Positions 23,150 through 35,600 of a stretch of 64,000 nt of DNA are shown in pieces. Made by a program: the position numbers and the translations under genes. The first letter of the stretch is position 1. Each line of letters starts with the position of its first letter. Source of the DNA: Siphonodentalium dalli (lineage: Eukaryota > Mollusca > Scaphopoda > Gadilida > Siphonodentaliidae); NCBI GenBank assembly GCA_032622095.1, contig CP136066.1, positions 117,449,319 through 117,513,318 on the forward strand, given 5' to 3'. The notes beneath the pieces were generated by a model, which was not told the origin of the DNA, did no database searches, and was given only the letters and a program-made list of their open reading frames with translations.

Positions 23150-25870
23150 TATAAATTGTTTACCTCCTGATAGAACTACCATATGTCCACATCCTCAGTT
23201 AAAACTGAGAGCATATCCCTTCAGTTCGTGATTTTTTCATGACTTAAAATAGCATATGTGGTCACACAAAGAGTTAAATTTGTATTTTTGTTATTTACCA
23301 GCCACTTTTTGTAAAGTGTCACCTGCAGGCTGTCGGACACCAACACAGCCTATATATATATATCGTATTTTGTCGGATAGAATAGCCATTCGGCCACAAC
23401 ATATGTTGATATTGAGAGAAATTGAGAGATAATCCCTTCGTACATGATGTGTTAAAGACTTCAAATAGGGTAACAATGAACATTTGCCAGTCGCTTGTTT
23501 TGGAGTGCCACATGGTGCAGGCTTTCGGGAACCAACACATGTGTATATCCTATTAAAAACTATCATTTGGTCTCACCCTCGGTTAATATTGAGATCATAC
23601 CATTTCAGCATGTGGTGTCTGCAAGACTTCAAATAAAGTATGGGGCCCTCAAAATTTTGCCTTTCTTATTGTCCAGCCAAGTTTTGTTATTAGTGCTCAT
23701 GCTTTCTGAACCCAATCCATCTATATAAATTGTGTACTTCATTATACAACTACCCATTGTCCATTATCTTTCCAGCTCGTGATGTGTTCTAGTCTTCAAA
23801 TTGGATAGGAGGTAATAAAAACAGTGAAAATCAAATTATATATTTTCCAGTCACTTTTTGTGTCCCGGATTGTCAGGTACCAACCCATCTATAACAATTG
23901 TGTACTTCCTGATAGAATAGCCATTTGTCCACATCGTCGTTTGACCTTGAGAGCATACCCATTCAGTTCGTTGTGGCTTGAGTGGTTTACATGCAGTAGA
24001 GATCCCTCAAAATTCGTCTTTATCGTTTTTCATCTGCTTTTTGAAAGCTGCCACTGTGCTCTCACCAATTGGTTCACGATAGCATAGCATCTTTTCTGAC
24101 AGAACAGCCATTTGGCCACAATCTCTGGTGATATTGATAGCATATGCCTTCAACTAGTGATGTGTTCAAGACTTCAAATAGGGATTTCAGTCCACTAAGA
24201 CTGTGAAAATTAGCCCTTTTCATTTTCCGGTCGCTTATTGTACAGTGCCATTGGCTTTCGGGAACTATCTCATCCATAACAGATGCGAATTTCCGGATTA
24301 TACTAACATTTGTCCACACCCTCAGTTAACATTGAGAGTATATAATTTTCTTAAGACTTCAAATGTGATTGTGCACAGGTTCCTCAAAACATAGAAATTC
24401 GCCTTTCATGTTTGCCAGCCGCATTTTGTAAAGTGCCCCAGGATTTCGGGGGAACAAAACCACCTATATAAATTGATAATTCCATAGAACTACCTTTCGT
24501 TCACACACTCAATTCATTAAGTTTGAGGGCATATAACTTCAGTTCATGGTGTGTTCAAGATATTAAGTGGGTTAAGGGGTCCCCAAAACAGCGAATATTC
24601 GCCTTTCTCATTTGCCAAAGTGACCCAGACATTAAAAAACCAACTCATCCATAAAATATGTGAATTTCTTGAAATAGCGTCCACTTCTCTACACCCTAAA
24701 TTTATATTGGGAACATATCCTTTCAGTTCATGGTGTGTTCAAGACTTCAAGTGGGGTAGAGTTGCCTCAAAACAAAGAAAATTCACATTTCACATTTGCC
24801 AGTCGCCTTTTGTAAAGTGCCCCAGGATTTCGGGAACCAAACCACCCATACAAATTCATTATAGCACTACCTTTCGTTCACATACTCAGTTAATATTGAA
24901 AGAATATAGCTTCAATTCATAGTGTGTTTGTTAGCCACTTTTTGTGAAGTGTTCCAGACATTCAGAAACCAACCCATTTATTAAAGTTGCGATATAACTA
25001 CCAATTGTCCACACCCTCAGTTAATATTGATATCATATCCCTTCAATTCGTGGTGTTCTTAAGACTTTAAATGGGGTAGGAGGCTCAAAGAATATTCTAC
25101 TTTCGTATTTGCCAGCCGCCTTTTGTAAAGTACCCTATGATGTCGGGAACCAAACTATCCGTATTAATTTTATATTCCTGATAGCACTACCTTTCGTTCA
25201 CATTGTCAGTAATTTAATAATAAGAGCATACATATTCAGTGCATGGTGTGTTCAAGAGTTTAAATGGGCTTATAAAGGGGTCCCACAAAACAAAAAATAT
25301 TCGCCATTGGCGTTTGTTTGCCATCCGCATTTTTGAAAGTACCAAAGGCTTTTGGGAACCAACCCATCCATAAACATTGTGTATGTCCTGACATTATTAC
25401 CCTTTGCCCACATCCTTTAGAGCAATCCTTTCAGTTCGTGGTTTGTTCAACTTTAAAACTTTAACAATTGTGTAGGAGTTCCTAAAAACATAACGAATTC
25501 CATCCTTTTTATTTATCAGCCGCTTTGTGTAAAGCAACACAGGCACAAGCCACCCATACAAATTATGTATTCTCTGATAGCACTACATTCCATTCGATCT
25601 CTGTTAATATAGAGAGCATACAGCTTCAGTTCATATTGTGTTCAAGTCTTTAAAACGGGTAGACTGTTCTCGAAAAATAGAAAATTCGCCTTTCATATTT
25701 GCCATGCAGCCGCGTTTTGTATAGTGCCACACTATATCGGGAACCAACCCATCCATAAACATTGTGTATTTTCCTTATATAACTATCCTTTGTACAAACC
25801 TTCAGTTAATATTGAATTCATATTCTTTCAGTTCGTGGTGTGTTCCAAGACTTCTCATATTGGGACATCA
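23150..25870 (+). repeat. ~190-bp satellite array, about 14 diverged copies
   Basis: The phrase 'ttcagttcatggtgtgttca' and variants occur near 23220, 23433, 23600, 23776, 23960, 24150, 24340, 24538, 24720, 24910, 25042, 25230, 25430, 25625 and 25828, giving spacings mostly of 180-205 bp. Other conserved parts are 'tttgccagccgc', 'gggaaccaaacca' and 'agttaatattgagagcat'. Copies are diverged (by eye 60-80%), so the array is old. The many short frames are chance. Confidence 0.85.
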
Positions 25871-26109
25871 AACCATAAAGCATATTTGTACTAACATTTG
25901 CCACCTTGGTCAGAATAGTTTATGAGATATACAATACAATATCCATTGTTTCTATATTTTGGTCGATTTAGAGGAACTCTAACAATCACTATGGCAGCAA
26001 CAATGATTTTGTTCTGTATATGTTAGTCTATATTATGTGTCGTTTAGAACAAACACTTTTAATAGTTCTACAAAGTCGCTATATATTAATATAAAATTAC
26101 ATGTTATAA

Positions 26110-26826
26110 ACAACAATGTGTTGTTGTTGTAACTGGTGGTTTGGAAGCCTGTGACATCTTTAACCACACTTGCTGTGTCTACGGATTCGGTTTTCATCAT
26201 ATGAATCATGATTTGGTCCCCATTAGAATCATTTTGAAAAGTTTGTGTTGTCGTCATCATAAATATGTATTTTTTCTACCAAAACATGTTTGGGGGAGCG
26301 GTTGCTAAAATCCAATATGGGCAAACCGATCACAATTTCTGTCAAAAAATCTTTCTACATGTGATGTCCAGATAACTACTGAGCCATATGAATTATATAG
26401 TTGGTCATGTGTTGTTTATAACAAATATTTTAGTACTATAACATCGATGTTAATGCATGCAGAATTACCATTATCAATAAAATATGTTGTTGTTGTAACT
26501 GGGGGTCTGGAAGCCTGATCACATCTGTAATCAATTAAACGGTATCTCTGGACAACACCTTCAGTAAAAGATTCTTATTGGGTCCCATTTAGATCAATTA
26601 GAAAATTATTGTAAAGTCGTTAAAAAAAATATGTAATTTTTCGACCAAAAACGTGTTAGGGGGAGGGGTAGCTAAAATCCAGTATCTCGCAAACCGTTCT
26701 AAATTTCTGTTAACTTCTTCTATCTTAATATGCTTCTCAGATAACTACTACATCATAGGGATTAAATATTTCGGCATTATTGCAATAGCAGTTTGAATGA
26801 TAATATTATAATGATAATATTTGAAC
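26110..26826. repeat. Inner right arm, duplicated in tandem (~360 bp)
   Basis: 26110-26430 and 26470-26826 share 'gttgttgttgtaactg', 'ggaagcctg', 'gtagctaaaatcca' and 'agataactact' in the same order. The second copy pairs better with the left arm, so the duplication probably arose on this side. Confidence 0.7.
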
Positions 26827-27487
26827 AAGAGGTGTGCACTCGCGTGCTAGCATACCCCCACCATGGCAAATTCAATCCGCATTATCCGTAAACCCAACAA
26901 AAAAGATTTTTAACTTTAAAGAAAAATTTGGATTAATAATATCGATATGGTGTCGCAAGAAGCTTGTACAGAAAAAAATATTCAAATTGGTTCATATTTG
27001 TTCGAATGATTGCGGATACCATATTCGAAGAAACTTCCGGAAAATATCCTAACTTGATAGCATCCGCAAAAAATAAGTCGAAAATGAAGTGTAATTTTAG
27101 GAAAAACAGTCCGAGCCAACCCTGAGCCGCATCATGTAGAGAGGGTGTTGTGAGAAGCATGTATACCAAAAATTATTGAAATCGGTTCATATTTGTTAAA
27201 GTTATTAAGTCGGACAGAATTTTCTAAGTCAAAATAAGTCGAAAAGTAAGGCGTAACTTAAAAAAAGAAAGTCGGACCGCACCGCAATTAGCATCATGTG
27301 GAGAGGCGGAGCTAAGGAGATTGCATACAAAAAATTATTGAAATCGGTTCATAGTTGTTCGAGTTATGAGGTCGGACGGACGGACACACGGAGGGAGAAA
27401 GAGTGACGGACAGACGCGAGAAAGTGTGACGGGCAGACGCAGTCAATCCAGTATACCCCCCATTTTCTTCGAAAGTGGGGGTATAAA
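26827..27487. mobile_element. Element inserted in the right arm (~660 bp)
   Basis: It starts 'aagaggtgtgcactcgcgtg' and ends near 'ttcgaaagtgggggtata', with internal ~165-bp repeats containing 'aaattattgaaatcggttca' and a GGAC-rich tract before the end. Head and tail ('acccccacc' and 'gtgggggta') are complementary, as in the 10.9-11.5 kb elements. The left arm (around 21385-21420) lacks this sequence, which marks it as an insertion. A possible duplicated 'ataatattt' flanks it. Confidence 0.6.
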
Positions 27488-27768
27488 AATAATATTTTTG
27501 TGAAAAAGAGCAATTTTTCAGCAAAAAATAAATGTTTCGGCTCCAAATGGCAGGAAATCTAAATTAACCAACCCTCTTTGCATATCAAGTAGAGACATGG
27601 TATGATGTAGTAATTTTAACCCCAACAATGTTGGAAAATTAGTTAGGACATAGCCGCAGGGCACGCTTTACCAAAATCATTAATTTCTGGAAAAGTTACT
27701 GGTGGGTATCATTCATCATCGATTTGACAATAGCCACCACCAATTCCGTTATTTTTCACTATCATTTT

Positions 27769-28330
27769 TGTCAACAATATATATTTCTCTTTCAACTTTG
27801 GTTTCAACTTGTTCAACCAATTTTGGCATTTGGCCGCTGCACTAGAAGGTGAATTTAATGACACTATTCCGCAAGGTGGGCGAGAATCACCGAATTCACC
27901 CTCTGGGGGCCTCATTTCCCAAAAATGACAACATTTGAACAAATCTGAACCCTGGTCACCCAAGGCCCTTCCATACCAAATATAAGCTATATAGGCCCAA
28001 TGGTTCTTGAGAAGAAATTGTTTTAAGAATTTCTATGGTAGGGAAAGAGTTATGGCCCTGGCTTCTCACCTGCATGTATTTGATCTGATGAACTTATTTG
28101 AACAAATCTGATTGTGAGTCACCAAGGAAACATGACACCAAAATATATAAACACATTCGGTCATTAATATGGAGAAGAAAACAATTGTTGATAGATGCAT
28201 GGATAGACATCCCAACAGACAGGGATAGAAGGACCGCCTGACAAACAGAAGACAAATACAATCCAATATACCCCCCAATTTTTCTTCACCTGGATAAGTG
28301 GTGGTTAAGAAAATAATATGAAACAGCCAA
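27769..28330. repeat. Dispersed repeat fragments
   Basis: Contains 'ggtgaatttaatgacactat' with 'aattcaccctctgggggcct' (relative of the MITE at 28335) and units with 'gagaagaaattgttttaag' and 'gttatggccctg' (relatives at 29200-29480 and, reversed, 54775-55000). Confidence 0.6.
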
Positions 28331-28334
28331 GTCT

Positions 28335-28755
28335 GAATTTATTTTGTCTGACATTTGCAGAATGAGGTCCCCAAAAGGTGAATTTAATGACACTATTCTG
28401 CAAGGCAGGCTAGCATCACCAAATTCACCCTCAGTCTGATTAGGCCTCAACTGCCATGGGAAACCTAGAAACAGATTGAAGTTCTAAGTTGAAGTTGCTG
28501 ATGCACACCCATTGAGCACCTCAATTATGCATTTAATCTTCTGCAAATTAGGGGACATAGAAACTAAACAGAAGGGAAAAAGTAACTAAAACAAAATATC
28601 AATTTGATACTCAAGATACTTCCCAGAAGATGAGGCCTAAGCAGAGTGAGGTCCCTGTGTGGTGTATTTGGTGATGCTAGCCTGCTGTACAGGGTAGCAA
28701 TAATAAATTCACCCCCTGGGGACCTCAATCTGCAAATGTCAGACACACTAAATTT
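28335..28755. mobile_element. MITE with ~95-bp inverted arms
   Basis: 28335-28431 is the reverse complement of 28659-28755. Shared landmarks are 'gtctgacatttgcag', 'tgaggtcccc' and 'caggctagcatcaccaaat'. A related half-copy lies near 27830-27925. No coding frame and no clear target duplication are seen. Confidence 0.75.
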
Positions 28756-29180
28756 TAATTTGATTATAACAAGCACCAGTGCTAGTGTTGTTTACACAAA
28801 CCTGTCCAACAACATTCTAATCTGTCATTCTGATCTCAATTAATGACCTGACTTTGTCTCTCTGAAGCTACCAGACTGAGTCTTCTGGCAGTTATAATAC
28901 TGGCAGGTATACTAGTAATAACTGCTTCTGGTGATAGGTAAGTTGTGATGTGATATGGGGTGAAGGGGCTTTGGCTGTGGGCAGGGTGGGGGCCTGGGTC
29001 ATGTTTGGGGGGGGGGGGTGATGGAAAGTTTCTGTGATTTCATTAAAGATTAAAGTTTCATAACTCTGAGGATGTTAAAATGGTGAAGAGTTTTTCAAAT
29101 TTAATAACATGATTTTAATAATAAAAAAATTTGTGTGTTAAATTGAGCAAGGAGTTAAATCTGAATTATTTTTTTTAGTT
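28756..29180. other. No gene recognised
   Basis: Unique-looking sequence with a G10 run near 29009. Confidence 0.35.
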
Positions 29181-29715
29181 ATATCCCTGGCTTCGCCCAC
29201 ATATGACCCAGTGACCTCATTTGAACAAATCTGAACCCCAGTCACCCAAGGACCCTTCATAGCAAATATGAACCCATTCGACCCGATGGTACATGAGAAG
29301 AAGTAGTTTTAAGAAATACTATGGAGGGAAAGAGTTATGGCCCTGTCTTCGCAACTATTTGACCCAGTGACCTCATTTGAACAAATCTGAATGTTAGTCA
29401 CCTAGGGAACATCCACAGCAAATATGAACCCAATCGGTCTTATGGATTGGGAGAAGAAGATGTTTAAAGAATTGTTGACAGATGGATGGACGACGGAAGA
29501 GGAGTGATGACAAAAGCTCCACCGGAGACTTCGTCTCAGGTGAGCTAAAAACAGTTTCCATTACGACGGACAGACGGGTGGACGACGACCAGGACGACGG
29601 ATGAATGATGAGCAGGACGACAGACAGACGGATGGATGGACGACGGAAGAGGAGTGATGACTATAGCTCCACCGGAGACTTCGTCTCAGGTGAGCTAAAA
29701 ACAGTTTCCATTAAC
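29181..29715 (+). repeat. Dispersed ~145-bp units with shared terminus
   Basis: Units carry 'tgacccagtgacctcatttg' (29205, 29362). The terminus 'gctccaccggagacttcgtc' followed by 'tcaggtgagctaaaa' occurs at 29515-29550, is duplicated at 29665-29700, and recurs at 36876-36908. The terminus can form a short hairpin ('tcaccggaga' type), typical of small non-autonomous elements. Confidence 0.65.
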
Positions 29716-29852
29716 CACTTTGATCAGCACCATTGGAAGAGGATTTGGACAATGTTTATATATTGATGCCACAAATTGTCAGTCTTAAACATATTTGAAT
29801 GTTGTATATGCGCCTAGTGAATTCTGAATAAATCTGGTAAATTGTTCATCGG

Positions 29853-29857
<5 letters not shown>

Positions 29858-29884
<27 letters not shown>
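29858..29884 (+). repeat. C27 homopolymer
   Basis: Twenty-seven consecutive C. The length is uncertain in any assembly. Confidence 0.95.
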
Positions 29885-29999
29885 TCCAAACTGCTTCAAA
29901 TAACTATTTTACTCAGTTTACGTGATGTTATCCGATCTATGTTAGGTATCATGATCATAGAAGCATTCCTACTTTTTATTTACCAACAACACTAAAGTT

Positions 30000-30560
30000 T
30001 CAAAACAATTCTCCAATAAATGCGGGCTGTAGGGTGTGCTGATGGATTGATATTTGAAATCCAAGATGGCTGCTGGTGGCCATGTTTGTTTTAGACGAAT
30101 TTAGGGGGAAAAGGGGAGGCTCTCATCTAGAGGTCACCTCGAAGATCCCTATGAAGTTTGGTGACAATTGGATGAGAAATGTGACCTTTAAGGTGTGCTA
30201 AAGGATTTGGTCATACAAAGAGTAAAATCCAAGATGGCCGCTGACAGCCATGTCTTTTTACAAAATTTGGGATAAAAGGTAGGCATCCCCTGGTGATATA
30301 ATGTTATACTCTTCTTATATTGTATTTGTTATAAACATAAGTATTGCATTATATCACCAATAAATAATCAATCCATCGAGAGGTCATACCGAGGAGACAT
30401 ATAACGTTTGGTGATGATCAGATGAGGGATAAGCTCTGTAGGGTGTGTTAAAGGATTTAGTGATGCAAAGACTAAAATCCATGTTTTCATAAAAAATCGT
30501 TCAAATGACAGCTCCCATCTAGAGGTGATCCTAGACCCATATATCGGTCAAAGTTTGTTT
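30000..30560 (+). repeat. Dispersed 'aagatggc' repeat units
   Basis: Three units with 'atccaagatggctgctgg', 'catctagaggtcacc' and 'gtgtgctaaaggattt'. The same family is amplified in tandem at 43873-44850. Confidence 0.75.
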
Positions 30561-30648
30561 TAACACCTTTGTTTTATTTTATTATGGTTGTTTGAATAAT
30601 TTTTATATGAAGAGTTTACATTTATTTGAAGAATCTATTATTGTGTTA

Positions 30649-30783
30649 CAGTAATTCCCTAAATAATTGACTCCTTAACCACAGCAGAATTATGGGTAAT
30701 TTTTCAGGATATAGTCGGAAATATGGCTTGTTGCCATTCATCGGAAAGCTCTCACTGAGAGTCGATTATTTAGTGCATTACTT
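30649..30783. mobile_element. TA-flanked MITE, second family member
   Basis: Starts TA|CAGTAATTCCC and ends near GCATTACT, with 'ccttaaccacagcagaatta' internally, as in the 20600-20749 copy. Some inner pairing is lost. Confidence 0.7.
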
Positions 30784-31224
30784 TATGTTTTCATTTATAT
30801 CAGGTTGAACAAATTATTTTTAATAGAACTATTTAAATTTGTGCATTGATATATCCTTGATTAAAACATTTAGCAAGCTGACCTTTTTATTACCCATTTG
30901 TGCACAGGCATTCCAATGCTTACTTCTCAAATAGCCATGTGCTACAAAATCTATAGGGCTGTATAGGGAGCTTGTTGTCAGCAACATCACACATCCGTGT
31001 CACCTAATAATTAACAACGGGGACCTCTTGTAATCAGGATGGATTATGACACCTTGATTTTATGTCAGAATACGATGTTGACTACTCACTCATAAGATTA
31101 TCACATTGTCACCAGACGGATTAGATCTCAAACATAATAGATCGTCTAGCTTACGGTATTTATAAATTGGGCTCAATCAAACCACATTTATTGTGCCCTC
31201 TTTGTGTTTTTCAACATTCTAAAA

Positions 31225-31315
31225 ATGGCAAATATACCGCGGGCCGAACGGCAAGTACACTGCAGCTGAATGGCAAGTACACCGTGGCCGAACGCCAAGT
31301 ACACAGCGGCTCAAC
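31225..31315 (+). repeat. 22-bp tandem repeat, four copies
   Basis: The unit is of the form 'ggcaagtacaccgcggccga', with changes in each copy. GC content is higher than in the flanks. There is no gene evidence. Confidence 0.8.
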
Positions 31316-31550
31316 TGCAGTTAGGTGTGAACCCGTGGTGTAGTTGCAGTTCGGGCCTTGGTGGCAACGCTAGCTGCACCGCGGTTAAGTGGACACTTGT
31401 TTTGTCCAGCGGGGTACACTACCAAGTTCATAAAATTCCTTTGCACATGTTGGAATTTTACAAATGATGCCTCAAGCTTTCCCCAATTGTTGCAAAGATC
31501 CAACCAGACATGCCCCCTTTTAAAATTGTAATCCCGACTCTCCATGGGCC

Positions 31551-31965
31551 CTATAGTTCAGGCGATATGTGACACAATTGATATAATTGTGAGAAAAGCA
31601 TGAAACTTGGTACATATGTATATTAGGTCCCACTGATCATTTTAAGATGTGGAGGCAGTCATGTAAATCCCTTCCTTAGCAACGGTTGCTATGCAACGGT
31701 TTCCACCTTAGCAACGGGTGGGTAGGAGGGGTTAAACCATCATTTTACCTACATTTATGGGGAAATATGCATGTATGAGTATTTTAAATGATAGAATACA
31801 TGATATAAACCAATATTTTCAGCATATTTTTGTTAAATTTCTTTAATATATTATCAAAATTGACCGCCAAACAGGTCAATATGCAGTATTTTGTTAAAAA
31901 AAAATATTTTTTAATCTATAAAGTCAATAATTTGGGCCATAATTAATTAATATTGTGGTTGGGAG
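31551..31965 (+). repeat. Left TIR of the 5.3-kb transposon
   Basis: Pairs with 36393-36815 at roughly 85-90% identity by eye, with small indels. The outermost ~12 bp align only as 'tatagt' plus a few matches. Confidence 0.85.
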
Positions 31966-32627
31966 GGCATAGTGATGATATATGCATGTATTACTATATG
32001 TGCCCATGTAGTATGCCAACTAGTTTGAATAAAATTACCATATGACCAGTTTGGTTACATACCAGTATTATGAAAGTTAATATTAATTGTTGGTGATATT
32101 AATGGATATTAGTGAAATGTATTGTCACAATTTCAATTTCATTCTAATTGTGTATTTATTATATAATATAATGTGGTATTTGCTAAGTAAATTGATTAGT
32201 TTTATCCAAATAACAGTTTTGTAATATATGCATTTGTCATACTTCTGGGCTTCGATAGTCAAACACATGCTAGTTGAAAGTTCACATGGTGGGCTTTTTG
32301 AATCCTGATGACTATTTTGTGCGGATTCTCAAATAATACGAAGGTAAGTGACAAGTATTATTATATATTAATTGGTCATAGCCACACACTAGCAAAACAA
32401 ATGCCAGAATAAATATTGATATCATTGCAATTAAGGCCAAAAAAAAGGGTTTTGATTCTCGGGCAATTTTTTTTTAGAATCGATAAAGGAGCGAGGGTTT
32501 TATTTTTATTTTTGTCATGGGGATAATGCCCATAGTTAGCATGGGTTATTATAACATCCCATCATTGAGTTGTTATCACAGTGGTCGTGATGCCTATCTC
32601 GCCTTCAACGACGACATTTGATCAGTA

Positions 32628-35600
32628 TTGCGCCATGGTTACGACAACGATCGCGATGAGCAGATGTTATCAATTCGCAGGATAGCCAATGCGATTAGGA
32701 AGGACATTTTCGCCACCGAAACGCAACTCGATGGATCGTATGACGTCCAAAGCCAAGTAAAATCAGTTCCACATTCACTGCTGGCTTTGGTGAGCATGGT
32801 TATATATGGTACTAATATCGAAGAACAGGTTCAAGATCAAATATATAGCCAACCTGTGTTAACAGTGTCACAACTAACCATGTTCAATGCGCAGAAGTTC
32901 AGAAGAAGATGCAAGGACAAAAGTGTTGTTGATGTGAATTATAGACACAATCCACAACGCACTCCACCAATACCAGTTTATGTCGGTCTTAAGTTACATT
33001 CCTCAACAAGACAGAGACAGTTGATTGACAGTATGTTCGCACTGGGCATCTCGGATTCCTATGACCGGATAATGGACATCATCACATCTCTCGGCAACAC
33101 AGTATGTGACTATTACAACGAGATTGGTGCTGCCGATAACATCGACCACAATCCAAGTTCGATGACTGCGATGTCGTCATTCCATGGCACTGGTAAATCG
33201 CTGTTTCAGAACATAGTCGAAGGTGTACAAATAAGAAGTCAGAATTAATCATTTTCTCATCAGGTGAGAGTGATAAGAAAACGGAGACAAATGTCAGATC
33301 TACCCATTGGCTACACAACTGTATCTTCTGCATTTCTACCAGATGGCGATGTTACTGTCCCGATATGTGCAACTGAGTATACCAGTTGTGATGTAGTAAA
33401 GGCTGACATTAGCGCGGAAGTTGATTGGTTAAAACATGTTGACCACTCAGTTGGAGAATCAGAAACAGCGGAACACCTCCCTTGGTCTGCTTTCCATGCA
33501 AACAGATTGACCCAGCAACATGCTATCACATCCATAAACGCGATGCTACCACAATTTACAGAGGAAGCGTCATCTGTGCCAATGGTCAAGCACTGCATGG
33601 AGGTGATTATGGCAGCCATAGAGCATTCTAACCCAGGTCAGACTGCTGTCAAATGTGTGGACCAACCACTATATGCAAAAATGAAGCAAGTCCAGTGGGA
33701 AGATGACACCGATGTATACGGAGAAGACAAATGCGTTGTTTTGTTAGGTGGATTACACACCGAATTAACTGCATACAAACTCTTAGGCCATTGGCTTGCT
33801 GGACGTGGGAGGATAGAGTCCCTATCGGAGGTGGGAATTGCTACTCCTGGAGTATCAGAATCATTCCTTGCAGCATCACATATCAAGAGGACCGGACATG
33901 CTCACCAGGTCACTGCCTGCTCACTGTATATCCTTATGAAGAGGTCATACAACGATTACCTTGTAGATAACATGGATGATGAGGAACTAACGTTCGAATC
34001 ATGGTGTGTCCGTAGAGCAAAAGAGAGCCCCCAGTTTAATTTCTGGGTGACAACCTTAGACTTGGAACTGCTAGTATTGGCATTCATACGGTCGCTGCGA
34101 ACGGGCAACTTTACGTTGTATTTGGATACTCTACAGGAACTCACACCTTGGTTTTTTCCATGAACCACGTTCACTACGCACAATGGATGCCTGTGCATAT
34201 ACGCGATATGCGCAACCTTACTCTTACACACCCAGATGTAGCTGCTGAATTTCATGCCGGCAAGTTTGTGATTAAGAAAAGCAACCGCAAATTCTCAGCT
34301 ATGTCTATCGACCAAGCACATGAGCAGAACAACGCGGTCATGAAGTCGGATGGTGGAATATTTGGTCTCACACAAGACGGCGATGCGCTCAATCGGTGGG
34401 CAATGGCGAATGCAGAAGTAGTACGTTGCATAGCATGTCACATTAATGTTTCATCAACTACAACGTATCTACACCATAAGAAAACCAGATCGCACCAAAA
34501 CAGATTTGCAGTCCATGTGAAATCATTAACCAGTGCAATAGAAGCATTCGGAAACCCTTTTGCAGAAGACAGCAAGTACCTGATACGACTACATTCGCGG
34601 GACATTATGCCATAAATCAGCGTTGAATGATTGTCAAATCTACCTGCAGCCCTCTCTCGGACACCATCAACAGAAACGACGTAACACAATTCGCACAACA
34701 TCCACAGAAACCTTCAACTAAAGGAAAGCAAACTGTTGTTGCTCTTCTTAAGAGTGAATGTTCCTTGTTTTCAAAGCTGTACATCACTTGCCAAACACGA
34801 CAAGGGGACCTGGATAATTTCTTCAGCCATGAACACCAGTCATTTCCTGTTGCATTATCCCAGGGTGGACGACTCAGATTTGGCAATAAATCTGACTTGA
34901 TGTCGTGCTTGGAGCAAATTGTAGATGCCCCGACACAGGATAGACCACCAACGGATGTAACCATCTTCGATGGTGCGGCGCTTGTAAACATACTCCGACC
35001 AAGAGACTGCAAGACCTTCCTGGAGTATGCCACAAAGATATTCATCCCGCATATCCGATTACAGTATGGATTCGCATGTCGCGTGGATATTGTCTGGGAT
35101 AGGTACTTTGGTGACAGTTTAAAAGCACAGGCGAGGGATTCGCGGTGTACTGGTCCAGTAAAAATGATTAAAGTGTGTGCTCTCACACCAATTCCCGGCA
35201 AATGGGCTGAATTCCTGCAAGTGCCCAGCAACTAGGAGCAGTTATTCAAGTTTTTAAACAATCGGTTGCTAAATCAGATTGGTGACAAAGAACTCAGTGT
35301 CACAGAAGACGAAAACATCAAGAGCAACCCGATAAGAGATCCTGGTCGACTGGCCCCATGTAACCATGAAGAGGCGGACACTAGAATCATGGTCCATGTC
35401 GCAGATGCAGCTTCTAATGTGGGGACAGGTAAAGACTATCGTTACATCAACGCCTCTGATATCGCCAAGAGTCTGGGACCAACTCGATCAACGGCACTAC
35501 CGGTATTCCATGCATACACTGGATGCGACACCGTTTCTCATTTCGCGCACATCGGGAAAAAAGACAGCATGGCGCACCTGGGACAAATACTCGGAGGTAA

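Larger units (their letters stand above)
21108..27768. mobile_element. Large foldback structure with satellite core
   Basis: The left arm (21108-21651 plus 22955-23035) is the reverse complement of the right arm (26470-26826 plus 27488-27768). Outer landmarks are 'aaaataacggaattggtgg' and its complement; inner ones are 'tagctaccgctcctcc' and 'ttacaacaaaaacaac'. A second copy of the inner right arm lies at 26110-26430. Between the arms is a ~190-bp satellite. Each arm is split by a later insertion: 21652-22954 on the left, 26827-27487 on the right. No transposase is present. The architecture resembles foldback elements, but I cannot find a target duplication. Confidence 0.7.
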
